A stretch of DNA of 13,775 nucleotides, taken from contig CAJPSM010000030.1 in assembly GCA_905373305.1 (NCBI GenBank), positions 1 to 13,775 on the forward strand, given 5' to 3'. Shown here piece after piece: positions 1-8,181 of the stretch. A program made the position numbers and the translations under genes. The stretch is from an uncultured Streptococcus sp. (lineage in GTDB: Bacteria; Bacillota; Bacilli; Lactobacillales; Streptococcaceae). Below the pieces are notes generated by a model. That model did no database searches. It was not told the origin of the DNA and saw only the letters and a list, made by a program, of their open reading frames with translations. The stretch's first letter is position 1. Each line of letters starts with the position of its first letter.

Positions 1-1
1 G

Positions 2-1123
2 GAAGCCTTTCAAGTTATCGAAGTCGATCCTGAGGACCGTACAGTTCAACTAAGCGAGCCATTTACTATCAATGGCTGGACTCACTTTACCTTCGATGGT
101 CGCCAAAATACCTATAATGACTTCCACTGGCACTGGTACCACTTTACAGGTACAGACTACGATGCCAAACGCCGTAAGTCTGGCATTTATCTGATCCAAG
201 GGGACAATAAAGGTTGGGCAAATGAGGAATTAGTCGATAACGAAAACGGCAACTACGACTACCTCATGTACGCTGACCTGGACTTTAAGCACCCTGAAGT
301 CATCCAAAACATCTATGACTGGGCTGACTGGTTCATGGAAACGACTGGTGTGGCTGGTTTCCGCTTGGATGCCGTTAAGCATATCGATTCCTTCTTTATG
401 GGCAATTTCATCCGTGATATAAAGGAAAAATACGGTGAGGATTTCTATGTTTTCGGGGAATTTTGGAATCCAGACAAGGAAGCCAACCTAGACTATCTCG
501 AGAAAACGGAGGAACGTTTTGACCTTGTCGATGTTCGTCTCCACCAGAATCTCTTTGAAGCTAGTCAAGCTGGAGCAAACTACGACCTCCGTGGTATTTT
601 CACAGATAGCTTAGTTGAACTCAAGCCCGACAAAGCTGTAACCTTTGTCGATAACCACGATACCCAACGTGGTCAAGCGCTTGAATCTACTGTCGAGGAA
701 TGGTTCAAGCCAGCAGCCTATGCGCTCATCCTTCTTCGTGAGCAAGGCCTTCCATGTGTCTTTTATGGAGACTATTATGGCATTTCAGGGCAATATTCCC
801 AAGAAGATTTTAGAGAAATCCTTGACCGACTCCTAGCCATCCGAAAAGACAGGGCCTATGGAGAGCAAACAGACTACTTCGATGATGCTAACTGTATCGG
901 ATGGGTTCGTTCAGGTGCTGAAAATCAATCCCCAATCGCAGTCCTTATCTCAAATGACCAAGAAAACAGCAAGTCCATGTTTGTCGGTCAAGAATGGGCT
1001 GACCAAACATTTGTAGATTTACTTGGAAACCACCAAGGTCAAGTTACAATCGATGAGGAAGGTTATGGACAATTTCCAGTCTCAGCTGCTTCGGTAAGTG
1101 TCTGGGCAGCCAATACTATCTAA
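2..1123 (+). CDS. alpha-amylase, GH13 family, 5'-truncated by window edge
   Basis: This is the 3' part of a gene for a glycoside hydrolase 13 alpha-amylase that hydrolyses internal alpha-1,4-glucosidic bonds of maltodextrin, glycogen or starch. The frame is open from base 2, giving 373 residues, and the start codon lies outside the window. The conserved GH13 blocks are visible: GFRLDAVKH with the nucleophile Asp (codon 368-370), VFGEFWNP with the acid/base Glu (458-460), and FVDNHDTQ with the transition-state-stabilising Asp (659-661). An upstream stretch, FTGTDYDAKRRKSGIY, is typical of the liquefying, cytoplasmic-type bacterial amylases (GH13 subfamily 5, by recall). A C-terminal beta domain follows the barrel. 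All three catalytic residues are present, so the enzyme should be active. Any signal peptide would lie upstream and cannot be judged. The gene is convergent with alaS, as I recall for the pneumococcal alpha-amylase next to alaS, and a hairpin terminator follows its stop codon. Confidence 0.93.
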   Translation, partial: EAFQVIEVDPEDRTVQLSEPFTINGWTHFTFDGRQNTYNDFHWHWYHFTGTDYDAKRRKSGIYLIQGDNKGWANEELVDNENGNYDYLMYADLDFKHPEVIQNIYDWADWFMETTGVAGFRLDAVKHIDSFFMGNFIRDIKEKYGEDFYVFGEFWNPDKEANLDYLEKTEERFDLVDVRLHQNLFEASQAGANYDLRGIFTDSLVELKPDKAVTFVDNHDTQRGQALESTVEEWFKPAAYALILLREQGLPCVFYGDYYGISGQYSQEDFREILDRLLAIRKDRAYGEQTDYFDDANCIGWVRSGAENQSPIAVLISNDQENSKSMFVGQEWADQTFVDLLGNHQGQVTIDEEGYGQFPVSAASVSVWAANTI

Positions 1124-1138
1124 TGGTTCATAAGCATC

Positions 1139-1167
1139 AAGCCAAGTCCACTAGGATTTGGCTTTTT
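1139..1167 (+). terminator. intrinsic terminator of the alpha-amylase gene
   Basis: An 11-bp stem (left arm 1139-1149, right arm 1154-1164, one G-U pair) closes a 4-base loop (ACTA) and runs into TTTTT at 1163-1167. It begins 15 bases after the amylase stop codon, the expected place for its Rho-independent terminator. Confidence 0.85.
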
Positions 1168-1175
1168 AAGTAGGC

Positions 1176-1203
1176 AAAAAGACCTACCCAAGTGGATAGA
1201 TCT
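1176..1203 (-). terminator. intrinsic terminator of the alaS operon
   Basis: Read on the minus strand, a 10-bp stem (1203-1194 with 1189-1180, two wobble pairs) and a 4-base loop ACTT are followed by TTTTT (1180-1176). It starts 8 bases beyond the alaS stop codon. Together with the hairpin at 1139-1167 it insulates two convergent genes separated by only 88 bases. Confidence 0.85.
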
Positions 1204-1211
1204 TTATTTTC

Positions 1212-3830
1212 TTACAATTTACCTGCTACTGAATCCAACAATTCTTGGATTTTAGCTTGGTTGCTTCCTCCTGCCATGGCCATGTCTGGTTTCCCACCAC
1301 CACGTCCATCGACGATTGGAGCCAATTCTTTGACAAGGTTTCCTGCATGAAGGTCTTTTGTCTTGCTTGCGACAAGGACATTGACTTTGTCTCCGATAGC
1401 CGCAACTAGAACAAGCAAGTCAGAGTAGTCTTTTTGTTTCCAGTTATCCGCAAAGGTACGAAGGGCACCAGCATCTGATACAGAAACTTGGCTAGCAATG
1501 TAACGGTGTCCGTTGACTTCCTTCACATCCTTGAAGACATCACCTGCTGCCGCTGCTGCGGCTTTCTCCTTCAATTCTGCATTTTCTTTTTGCAATTGAC
1601 GAAGTTGCTCTTGAAGTCCTTCGACTTTGTGAGGCACTTCCTTAACTTGCGGTGCTTTCAAGGTTGCTGCGACTGCTTTAAGAGCGTCTTCTTGTTCACG
1701 GTAAGCTTCGAAGGCTTCCTTACCAGTCACTGCCAAGATACGGCGAGTTCCTGATCCGATTCCTTCTTCTTTGACAATCTTGAAGAGGCCGATTTCAGAA
1801 GTGTTGCCAACGTGGGTACCACCACAAAGCTCAACAGAGTAATCACCAATCGTCACAACACGGACTTCCTTGCCGTATTTCTCACCAAAGAGAGCCATAG
1901 CTCCCATTTCTTTGGCAGTGTCAATATCTGTCTCAACAGTCTTGACTGCAAGAGCTTCCCAGATTTTCTCATTGACTTGTTGTTCAATGGCACGCAATTC
2001 TTCAGGAGTCACTGCTTGAAAATGCGTAAAGTCAAAGCGAAGGAATTCGACTTCATTAAGTGAACCTGCTTGAGTTGCGTGGCTACCAAGGATATTGTGA
2101 AGGGCAGCGTGAAGCAAGTGAGTCGCTGTGTGGTTCTTCATCACACGAAGACGACGGTCAGTATCAATTGCCAAAGTATATTCTGCATTTAAAGTAAGCG
2201 GAGCATGGACTTCAACAGTATGAAGTGGTTGGCCGTTTGGTGCTTTTTGAACATCTGTTACAGTAGCCACGATGTTTCCAGCAGTGTCCAAGATTTGACC
2301 ATGGTCAGCTACTTGTCCACCCATTTCAGCATAGAATGGAGTCTCAGCAAAGATGAGAGAGGCAGTTCCTTCAGAGACAGTTTCTACTTCTGCATTATCC
2401 GCTACGATAGCTACCAATTTAGAAGACAATTGACTAGCATTGTAGTTAAAGCGGCTTTCCACTGTAATGTTTTGAAGGGTTTCATTTTGCATTCCCATTG
2501 ATCCACCTTTGACAGCTGATGCACGCGCGCGTTCTTGCTGTTCTTTCATGGCTGCTTCAAAACCTTCACGGTCCACAGTCATTCCAGCTTCTTCAGCGAT
2601 TTCTTCTGTCAATTCTACTGGGAATCCATAAGTGTCATAAAGTTTGAATACATCTGAACCAGCAATGACAGATTGACCTTTTTCTTTCAAGTCAGCTACA
2701 ATGGTTTCTGCAAAATGTTGTCCTGAGTGAAGGGTACGAGCAAATGACTCTTCTTCGCTCTTAACGATTTTTTCGATAAAGTCACGTTTTTCAAGCACTT
2801 CTGGGTAGTAGCTTTCCATGATTTTTCCAACAGTTGGAACGAGTTTGTAAAGGAAAGGCTCGTTGATACCCAATTTTTGACCATGCATGGAAGCACGACG
2901 GAGCAGACGACGAAGGACATAGCCACGGCCTTCATTTCCTGGAAGGGCACCATCACCGATGGCAAATGAAAGAGAACGGATGTGGTCAGCGATGACCTTG
3001 AAGCTCATGTTATCGCCATCTTGGTCGTAGACCTTACCTGACAATTTCTCCACTTCACGAATAATCGGCATGAAGAGGTCCGTTTCAAAGTTTGTCTTAG
3101 CTTCTTGGATAACCGCCACCAAACGCTCCAAACCAGCGCCCGTATCAATGTTCTTGTGTGGCAATTCCTTGTATTCGCTACGAGGAACAGCAGGATCCGC
3201 GTTAAATTGTGACAAAACGATGTTCCAGATTTCGATGTAACGGTCGTTTTCGATATCTTCTGCAAGCAGACGAAGACCAATATTTTCTGGGTCAAAAGCT
3301 TCTCCACGGTCAAAGAATATCTCAGTATCAGGTCCAGAAGGTCCAGCACCGATTTCCCAGAAGTTGTCCTCGATTGGGATCAAGTGACTTGGATCTACTC
3401 CGACTTCAATCCAGCGGTTGTATGAATCTTTATCATCTGGATAGTATGTCATGTAGAGTTTTTCAGCTGGAAAATCAAACCATTCAGGGCTTGTCAAAAG
3501 CTCATAAGCCCAAGTGATAGCCTCATCGCGGAAGTAATCCCCAATAGAGAAGTTCCCCAACATTTCAAACATAGTATGGTGACGCGCAGTCTTACCAACG
3601 TTTTCGATGTCGTTGGTACGAATGGCTTTTTGCGCATTGGTAATACGTGGGTTTTCAGGGATAATGGTTCCGTCAAAGTATTTCTTAAGAGTTGCTACCC
3701 CAGAGTTAATCCACAAAAGTGTTGGGTCATTTACAGGAACCAAACTCACTGATGGTTCTACAGAGTGTCCTTTACTTGCCCAGAAGTCAAGCCACATTTG
3801 GCGGACTTGTGCACTAGATAGTTGTTTCAT
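1212..3830 (-). CDS. alaS: alanyl-tRNA synthetase
   Basis: AlaRS is the cytoplasmic enzyme that charges tRNA-Ala with alanine using ATP; it is essential. The 872-residue product is full length for bacterial AlaRS. The N-terminal class II aminoacylation domain begins MKQLSSAQVRQMWLDFWASK and carries motifs such as MFEMLGNFSIGDYF and the glycine-rich AIGDGALPGNEGRGYVLRR. The editing domain that clears Ser-tRNA-Ala and Gly-tRNA-Ala has its zinc ligands intact: HTATH (His567, His571) and CGGTH (Cys669, His673). After a coiled-coil stretch rich in Gln, Lys and Glu (about 720-755), the C-Ala/DHHA1 domain ends with the glycine-rich GRGGGKPDMAMAGG. The start is ATG preceded by AGGAGA five bases upstream. 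The gene follows the LURP-one gene by 21 bases and both lie downstream of an alanine-type T-box leader, so expression should rise when uncharged tRNA-Ala accumulates. Confidence 0.98.
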   Translation of the reverse strand: MKQLSSAQVRQMWLDFWASKGHSVEPSVSLVPVNDPTLLWINSGVATLKKYFDGTIIPENPRITNAQKAIRTNDIENVGKTARHHTMFEMLGNFSIGDYFRDEAITWAYELLTSPEWFDFPAEKLYMTYYPDDKDSYNRWIEVGVDPSHLIPIEDNFWEIGAGPSGPDTEIFFDRGEAFDPENIGLRLLAEDIENDRYIEIWNIVLSQFNADPAVPRSEYKELPHKNIDTGAGLERLVAVIQEAKTNFETDLFMPIIREVEKLSGKVYDQDGDNMSFKVIADHIRSLSFAIGDGALPGNEGRGYVLRRLLRRASMHGQKLGINEPFLYKLVPTVGKIMESYYPEVLEKRDFIEKIVKSEEESFARTLHSGQHFAETIVADLKEKGQSVIAGSDVFKLYDTYGFPVELTEEIAEEAGMTVDREGFEAAMKEQQERARASAVKGGSMGMQNETLQNITVESRFNYNASQLSSKLVAIVADNAEVETVSEGTASLIFAETPFYAEMGGQVADHGQILDTAGNIVATVTDVQKAPNGQPLHTVEVHAPLTLNAEYTLAIDTDRRLRVMKNHTATHLLHAALHNILGSHATQAGSLNEVEFLRFDFTHFQAVTPEELRAIEQQVNEKIWEALAVKTVETDIDTAKEMGAMALFGEKYGKEVRVVTIGDYSVELCGGTHVGNTSEIGLFKIVKEEGIGSGTRRILAVTGKEAFEAYREQEDALKAVAATLKAPQVKEVPHKVEGLQEQLRQLQKENAELKEKAAAAAAGDVFKDVKEVNGHRYIASQVSVSDAGALRTFADNWKQKDYSDLLVLVAAIGDKVNVLVASKTKDLHAGNLVKELAPIVDGRGGGKPDMAMAGGSNQAKIQELLDSVAGKL

Positions 3831-3851
3831 ATTGTCTCCTTATTTACTTGT

Positions 3852-4337
3852 TTAATTTGATTGGCTTTCCAGCATCTCCACATAGTCAATCGCGACACAG
3901 AGGGAAATGACCAGATCTGCATAAGAGTCTTCATAGACGGTTACGGTGTAAGTTGAGGTTAAATGGAAAATCTCTTTCCGAATCTCGGCGACAAGTTGAT
4001 CTCGGTCATCCAGCAATTTGAAATTCAAATCCCAGATATTGCCCTCGATACGAAGGCCTAAATCATCAAACTCATACCTATCTCGCCAGAAGGTCAACTT
4101 CTTACGAATGACGAAATTTGAACCGTCCCGTAACTGAATGTTAAAGCGAGGAAGCAAAGTGAAAAATTCTTTGCTGATTTCACTGACTTGCTCACCATAG
4201 GCGTCATAGATGGTAAAGGTTTTAGGAATTTGGAAAAAAGATCCCTCCACCTGATAGTTCACTACTCCTCTATCATCCTTGATATCAAAGCGTTCGCCTC
4301 CAAGACGAAACTTTTGTTTCACGAGAAATGTCTTCAT
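3852..4337 (-). CDS. LURP-one-related (DUF567/YxjI-type) protein
   Basis: This is a 161-residue protein of the LURP-one-related family, related in fold to the Tubby C-terminal domain. No biochemical role is firmly known for the bacterial members. Visible family features are the N-terminal MKTFLVKQKFRLGGERFDI, a series of short beta strands alternating with charged turns (FTIYDAYGEQVSEI, FNIQLRDGSNFVIRKK), and a hydrophobic C-terminal segment, LVISLCVAIDYVEML, corresponding to the buried helix of the fold. It has no signal peptide. I chose the ATG at 4337 because GGAGG lies 5 bases upstream (4343-4347). An in-frame TTG at 4349 would place the start inside that ribosome-binding site. The gene sits between the T-box leader and alaS and should be co-transcribed with alaS. 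I recall the same arrangement next to alaS in pneumococcus. Family assignment is fairly firm; function is unknown. Confidence 0.88.
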   Translation of the reverse strand: MKTFLVKQKFRLGGERFDIKDDRGVVNYQVEGSFFQIPKTFTIYDAYGEQVSEISKEFFTLLPRFNIQLRDGSNFVIRKKLTFWRDRYEFDDLGLRIEGNIWDLNFKLLDDRDQLVAEIRKEIFHLTSTYTVTVYEDSYADLVISLCVAIDYVEMLESQSN

Positions 4338-4347
4338 AAACACCTCC

Positions 4348-4530
4348 AAAAATCAAAAGACAAGTCCATATCACGAAGGGCGAAAAACCGCGGTACCACC
4401 TTCATTCAATGAACTTGTCATTCTCTAATTCTTATGCAATTGTTAGATTGAGTAGCACGACTTCCTAGCTTAGATGGCTCGCAGCACCGCCATTTCTCTG
4501 GACTAAGGCAACTGAAAATCAATTCTCAAC
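4348..4530 (-). promoter_or_regulatory. T-box riboswitch leader, tRNA-Ala type
   Basis: The leader RNA runs from about 4530 down to the U-tract at 4358-4348. The T-box core AAGGTGGTACCGCG is at 4402-4389. Its TGGT bulge would pair with the ACCA end of a tRNA with discriminator A, as in tRNA-Ala. Stem I closes with GTTGAG (4530-4525) against CTCAAT. Just before CTC on the 3' side stands GCT (4456-4454) followed by A, the normal place of the specifier codon, and GCU is an Ala codon. The terminator arms GACAAGTTCAT (4419-4409) and ATGGACTTGTC (4369-4359) form 11 bp with one wobble and are followed by TTTTGATTTTT. Uncharged tRNA-Ala should favour the antiterminator and allow transcription of the LURP-one gene and alaS. 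Confidence 0.93.
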
Positions 4531-4536
4531 ATTCCT

Positions 4537-4565
4537 ATTATACTGTTTTTTTGAGTTTTAGTCAA
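4537..4565 (-). promoter_or_regulatory. sigma-A promoter of the T-box / LURP-one / alaS operon
   Basis: On the minus strand, -35 TTGACT (4565-4560) and a perfect -10 TATAAT (4542-4537) are separated by exactly 17 bases. The predicted start near 4530 coincides with the first base of T-box stem I. The -35 box is 70 bases from the end of the CRISPR-associated operon, which runs in the same direction. Confidence 0.9.
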
Positions 4566-4635
4566 CCGGGAAAGCAGGCACATGCAATCTCATTATATGT
4601 ATCATCAGCAAAAAAAGATTTATTGATAAAGTATA

Positions 4636-5925
4636 TTATTGACGAAGTAAGTCAAGCATTTCATTATTGAGTGTTTGATAACAAGAGAAATAGCTGTCAT
4701 CAATCTCAAATGTATCTTGTAAAATAAAGCGTAAGGTATCTATTGTCTGTTGCAATTTTCTAGAATTGACTAGTTTACTATCAATCTCTGACAAGCCATG
4801 TGCCACCTTATTTCTCTCACCATTTAAGCTATTTATTAACTTTATGGACTTAAGTAATTCAGGAGAAACTTGATAATAAGATAGAATATTTTCATATGAC
4901 AAGAGATTTAAGGTTGACTGAGGGGAATAGATTCTTTCTCTCTCATCTTTTATACCCTTGGCTTTCTTAAATTCTAGGTCTATGAAATCTAAAATAGCTT
5001 CAAAATCCTTGTATTCCTCATTTAACTTTGGAAAAGTTCCATCATATTTTATCAATTCTGGATAATCTTTCTTTATCTTCTCCTCGATGATAAATTCAAC
5101 ATAAGACTTTGATTTGATTAAGACATCAGCAACCTGCCCTCTTTCTTTCAAAACTTCAATCATTAAAAAGTAATTAAGAGCTTTTTTCTCAACTTCTGTG
5201 AGTGAATATCCCTGAATATCTTTTAAAATCGCTTGAGTTTTAAATACTTTTACAAAATCATTTAATATGTCTCTTAAACGAGCTAATTTCTTTTTAGAAA
5301 GTAATTTATTGTATTCTTTTCTAGTAACTAATTCTTCTGCAGCAAGATAATCATAAGAAGAGATTAAATTTCTTAAGTGGCGCTTGATAAGAGACTGATT
5401 GAATTTTTCAGCTTCATCTTTGATTGTACGATCTTCGTAATCCTTTTGGTTATCCTCGTTCTCGTCAAAAAGCTTCTGTTCACCTTCACTTGAAAGTGGC
5501 ACATACTTTCTATTTGCTGATTTGTTTGGTGTTGCAACCTGTATAGCTTGCGTATTATAATCATTAATTCGATTTAAGGCAAATAAAGCAGAAATAATCT
5601 GAGGTGTTCCTGAGGATAGATTTAAGATTAATTGATGATCTGTTCCAGAGTATTTTTCGATAATCTGTCCCATCACTTCATACATTTTATCAAATAGATA
5701 GACTTCATCATTTTTCAATATGATTGATTCAATAACCACTTTAGGATGATAACCCTCTATTGAACATAATGCTTTCTCAACTAGATCATTTTTTACTAAC
5801 ATTTCTTCACTATAAACCAAAACAATCTGTTCAGGTCTGTAAGTTCGAGCAATATGTAATAAAGCTGCATCTCGATTATAACTTATCGGATCTGTCGTTC
5901 CAACTGCTGAAATTAAAATTTCCAA
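4636..5925 (-). CDS. csm6: Csm6 paralogue 2 (CARF-HEPN RNase, Csm6')
   Basis: This 429-residue protein belongs to the Csm6 family of standalone RNases activated by cyclic oligoadenylate made by Cas10. The N-terminal CARF sensor starts MEILISAVGTTDPISY and includes the ligand-loop motif LNLSSGTPQ near residues 101-109. The C-terminal HEPN domain carries the catalytic R-x4-H motif, RNKVAH, at Arg371-His376. The size and two-gene arrangement match what I recall of Csm6' in S. thermophilus (about 428 residues). The start is TTG: aligning with the N-terminus of the neighbouring Csm6 (MKVLISAVGDTDPI) leaves no room for another start, and GAGAGG lies 9 bases upstream (5935-5940). It is the last gene of the operon, 16 bases after the first csm6. 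It is related to but clearly diverged from that copy, with a longer, Lys- and Glu-rich middle region. No convincing terminator follows it. Base composition looks more AT-rich than in alaS or cas10. Confidence 0.93.
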   Translation of the reverse strand: MEILISAVGTTDPISYNRDAALLHIARTYRPEQIVLVYSEEMLVKNDLVEKALCSIEGYHPKVVIESIILKNDEVYLFDKMYEVMGQIIEKYSGTDHQLILNLSSGTPQIISALFALNRINDYNTQAIQVATPNKSANRKYVPLSSEGEQKLFDENEDNQKDYEDRTIKDEAEKFNQSLIKRHLRNLISSYDYLAAEELVTRKEYNKLLSKKKLARLRDILNDFVKVFKTQAILKDIQGYSLTEVEKKALNYFLMIEVLKERGQVADVLIKSKSYVEFIIEEKIKKDYPELIKYDGTFPKLNEEYKDFEAILDFIDLEFKKAKGIKDERERIYSPQSTLNLLSYENILSYYQVSPELLKSIKLINSLNGERNKVAHGLSEIDSKLVNSRKLQQTIDTLRFILQDTFEIDDSYFSCYQTLNNEMLDLLRQ

Positions 5926-5934
5926 GATATTCTA

Positions 5935-5940
5935 CCTCTC
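5935..5940 (-). promoter_or_regulatory. ribosome-binding site deciding the TTG start of the second csm6
   Basis: GAGAGG on the minus strand lies 9 bases before the TTG at 5925-5923 and directly after the first csm6 stop. It supports the non-ATG start inferred from alignment of the two Csm6 N-termini. Confidence 0.7.
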
Positions 5941-5941
5941 A

Positions 5942-7102
5942 TTATTTCAGTAATTCTAATAATTCCTTATTAAAATCATTGTAAAAATTAAAATCCTTCT
6001 CAGTGAGTTGATACTGTTCCTTGATTAGCCCTTTTAGAGTTTTTAGAACAGGACCTAACTGTTTTAATTCCGCAGAATCTAATGGATCCAATTTGTGAGC
6101 TACAGTATTTCGAGTTGAATTCATGTTAATAATCGGTTTGATTTTTTTATATTGATTCCACTCATGTTTTTCTTTTAAGATCTTACTATAATCCCAAATC
6201 CCGAGATAATATTTCTCTGATTCACTCACGTAATTATCCAAAAATCCTGGATAACGATTTTCGATATAGTCTTCTAAGATAAACTCTGTGAGGTTTTTAA
6301 TTCTAATCAGACCTTCACTAAAATTACCACGTTCTTTTTGCAAATCAATAGTCAAATAAGCATTTAATACTTTTTTCTGTTCTTCGCTCCATTTTTTCTT
6401 TTGGAGGACTTGAGGTACAGCTTGCCTGTCTAATGAATCCACAATATCTTGCAACTTTTTGCGACAATCTTTCAATCCAGGAAAGTCTGATAATTGATTA
6501 GCAACCTCTAAACTTGCTTTGTAATCATATTTCGTAATAAAATCACGTAAAGTTTTCTTCATTAAGCCTTGTTTAAACTTCTCTGAAGTATCTTCAATGG
6601 TTCGGTCGATATAGTCCTGTTTGTTATCTAAGTTCGTATCAATTAGTGCGTCAATATCTTCTGAATCATCATGTCCAACTCCTGCATTTGAATCATTTTC
6701 AGGACTTGAAACTTGTACTGCCTTGACATTGATTTCACTAAGTCTATTAATTACAAACAAAGCTGATTTTACTTGAGGAGTTGCACTTGAAAGATTAAGA
6801 ATAAAATCATCGTCTTTTGTATAATACTCTTGTATAATAGCATCAAATTGATCATACATAGTATCAAAAACAAATACATCTTCATTCAAGATAATTGGTT
6901 CATGACATACAATTTCTGGGAGGTATTCAGAATCGATAGAGTGAATTACTTTCTCAATATCATCTTTCTTACTAATTGTTCTCTCTGAAAAAACAATAAT
7001 AATCTTTTCTGGACGATATTTTCTCGCAATGTGTACTAAAGCTCCATCGTGAAAATTACGGATTGGATCTGTATCACCCACTGCTGAAATCAAAACCTTC
7101 AT
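5942..7102 (-). CDS. csm6: Csm6 paralogue 1 (CARF-HEPN RNase)
   Basis: This 386-residue Csm6 is an ancillary RNase of type III-A CRISPR systems that degrades RNA nonspecifically once cyclic oligoadenylate binds its CARF domain. The CARF part opens with MKVLISAVGDTDPIRNF and has LNLSSATPQ at about 102-110. The HEPN catalytic motif RNTVAH lies at Arg331-His336 near the C-terminus, so both sensing and cleavage motifs are intact. The length equals what I recall for S. thermophilus Csm6, which responds to cA6; ligand size here is an inference. The ATG overlaps the csm5 stop codon in an ATGA arrangement, suggesting translational coupling. Active enzyme would be a dimer, with the HEPN active site formed at the interface. 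It is not a subunit of the crRNA complex itself. Confidence 0.95.
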   Translation of the reverse strand: MKVLISAVGDTDPIRNFHDGALVHIARKYRPEKIIIVFSERTISKKDDIEKVIHSIDSEYLPEIVCHEPIILNEDVFVFDTMYDQFDAIIQEYYTKDDDFILNLSSATPQVKSALFVINRLSEINVKAVQVSSPENDSNAGVGHDDSEDIDALIDTNLDNKQDYIDRTIEDTSEKFKQGLMKKTLRDFITKYDYKASLEVANQLSDFPGLKDCRKKLQDIVDSLDRQAVPQVLQKKKWSEEQKKVLNAYLTIDLQKERGNFSEGLIRIKNLTEFILEDYIENRYPGFLDNYVSESEKYYLGIWDYSKILKEKHEWNQYKKIKPIINMNSTRNTVAHKLDPLDSAELKQLGPVLKTLKGLIKEQYQLTEKDFNFYNDFNKELLELLK

Positions 7103-8181
7103 TTAGTAATCTCCTTAATCATAAAGTTTGCCTTGCCCATTTCATAGAAGAATTCATCATTTTTTATTAATATGGAAGGCTGAACAGAGTCATCTTCCAA
7201 AAGGATAGGGGCTTTTGTAAGCTTTAATACACCTTTACCCTTCATCTTAGCTTGTACTGGTTTCTTGTGGTTCTCTTTTACAATTTCATATGCTTGTTTA
7301 AAAATTGTTTTTGTCCAAACTCCACTACCAGCACCCAAGTAGATAGGATATTGACTATTTGGCTGAATTTTATTTTCAGGAAAATCTGATAAGAAAAAGT
7401 TTTTATATTCTTTGTAAAAGGCTTGCGCTCTCTGTCCTAATTCTTCCATTAGGATTCCAGCTTCCTTAGTAGTTGTAGTAATGGTGAAATTGATTTTAGT
7501 TGAGGGTGCGATGGCTTCCCTGTATAAGGGAAGAGGCTTGGGAGTTAAGGACTTGGCTGAATAATCCCATTTTTGAACTAAAATAAGACTGTCATTGTTA
7601 AATGGTTTGCTATCACTAACACGAATGGCATTAAATATGTTATTGAATTCTTTACCCTTCTTAGGCACCCAAGGAATCATATTTTTATTTTCCTTAGGAT
7701 TCTTACCTCTAGTATCAACCACCTTTTTATTGTTCCAGTGAGGATTTGTGTTCATTAAAATAGTTCGAATGGCTCCCTTTAACGAACTACCAGGTATATA
7801 AGGATTACCATAAGGGTCTCTCATAAACTTTGCTACTTCATTAATAGTACCTAACTGGGAATCAATGTTGTTCTTTTCGGTTTCAAAACCAGTCTCTTTA
7901 ATCCTATAACCACCAAAATCACGGTCAGAAATACGGTTATCCTCTAAAAAGGAAACCAAACGATTATTACTGGCACTTGCCTTTCTCTCTTGTAAAAAGC
8001 GCTCAAACTTCTGATCATAACCTTTCTCCACCATTCGATTATAAAACTTACCCATATCAGGGAAATAAAAGTACCCATCTTCATAGATAAATTCACGAGA
8101 TGTGTACTTATCACCACTGCCAGTATGGATAGGAGCCATGGCTAGGAGACTGAATTGAAAGGTTCTATACTCTGTTTTCAT
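7099..8181 (-). CDS. csm5: Csm5, type III-A RAMP subunit
   Basis: Csm5 caps the 3' end of crRNA in the Csm complex and is required for crRNA maturation. The 360-residue product has the RAMP-type start (FQFSLLAMAPIHTGSGDKY) and the family motif YIPGSSLKGAIRT at about residues 128-140, the glycine/lysine motif shared with Csm3. It has no catalytic motif and probably has a structural and 3'-end role. The start ATG overlaps the csm4 stop codon (ATGA), and its own stop overlaps the csm6 start in the same way, so csm4, csm5 and csm6 look translationally coupled. Identification rests on the motif plus the position between csm4 and csm6. Confidence 0.93.
   Translation of the reverse strand: MKTEYRTFQFSLLAMAPIHTGSGDKYTSREFIYEDGYFYFPDMGKFYNRMVEKGYDQKFERFLQERKASASNNRLVSFLEDNRISDRDFGGYRIKETGFETEKNNIDSQLGTINEVAKFMRDPYGNPYIPGSSLKGAIRTILMNTNPHWNNKKVVDTRGKNPKENKNMIPWVPKKGKEFNNIFNAIRVSDSKPFNNDSLILVQKWDYSAKSLTPKPLPLYREAIAPSTKINFTITTTTKEAGILMEELGQRAQAFYKEYKNFFLSDFPENKIQPNSQYPIYLGAGSGVWTKTIFKQAYEIVKENHKKPVQAKMKGKGVLKLTKAPILLEDDSVQPSILIKNDEFFYEMGKANFMIKEITK

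Noticed and set aside
1488..2501. Plus-strand open frames across alaS
   Set aside because: They are antisense shadows of a well-identified conserved gene, without ribosome-binding sites or recognisable products.
4338..4349. TTG start extending the LURP-one protein by four residues
   Set aside because: That TTG overlaps the GGAGG ribosome-binding site of the ATG at 4337.
4592..4597. Minus-strand TATAAT as a second promoter ahead of the T-box leader
   Set aside because: There is no acceptable -35 box at 16-18 bases and no extended -10; the promoter at 4537-4565 is far better.
4610..4630. Possible terminator of the CRISPR operon (AU-only TTTA/TAAA stem before seven U)
   Set aside because: A 4-bp all-AU stem is too weak to call as a terminator; recorded only as a candidate.
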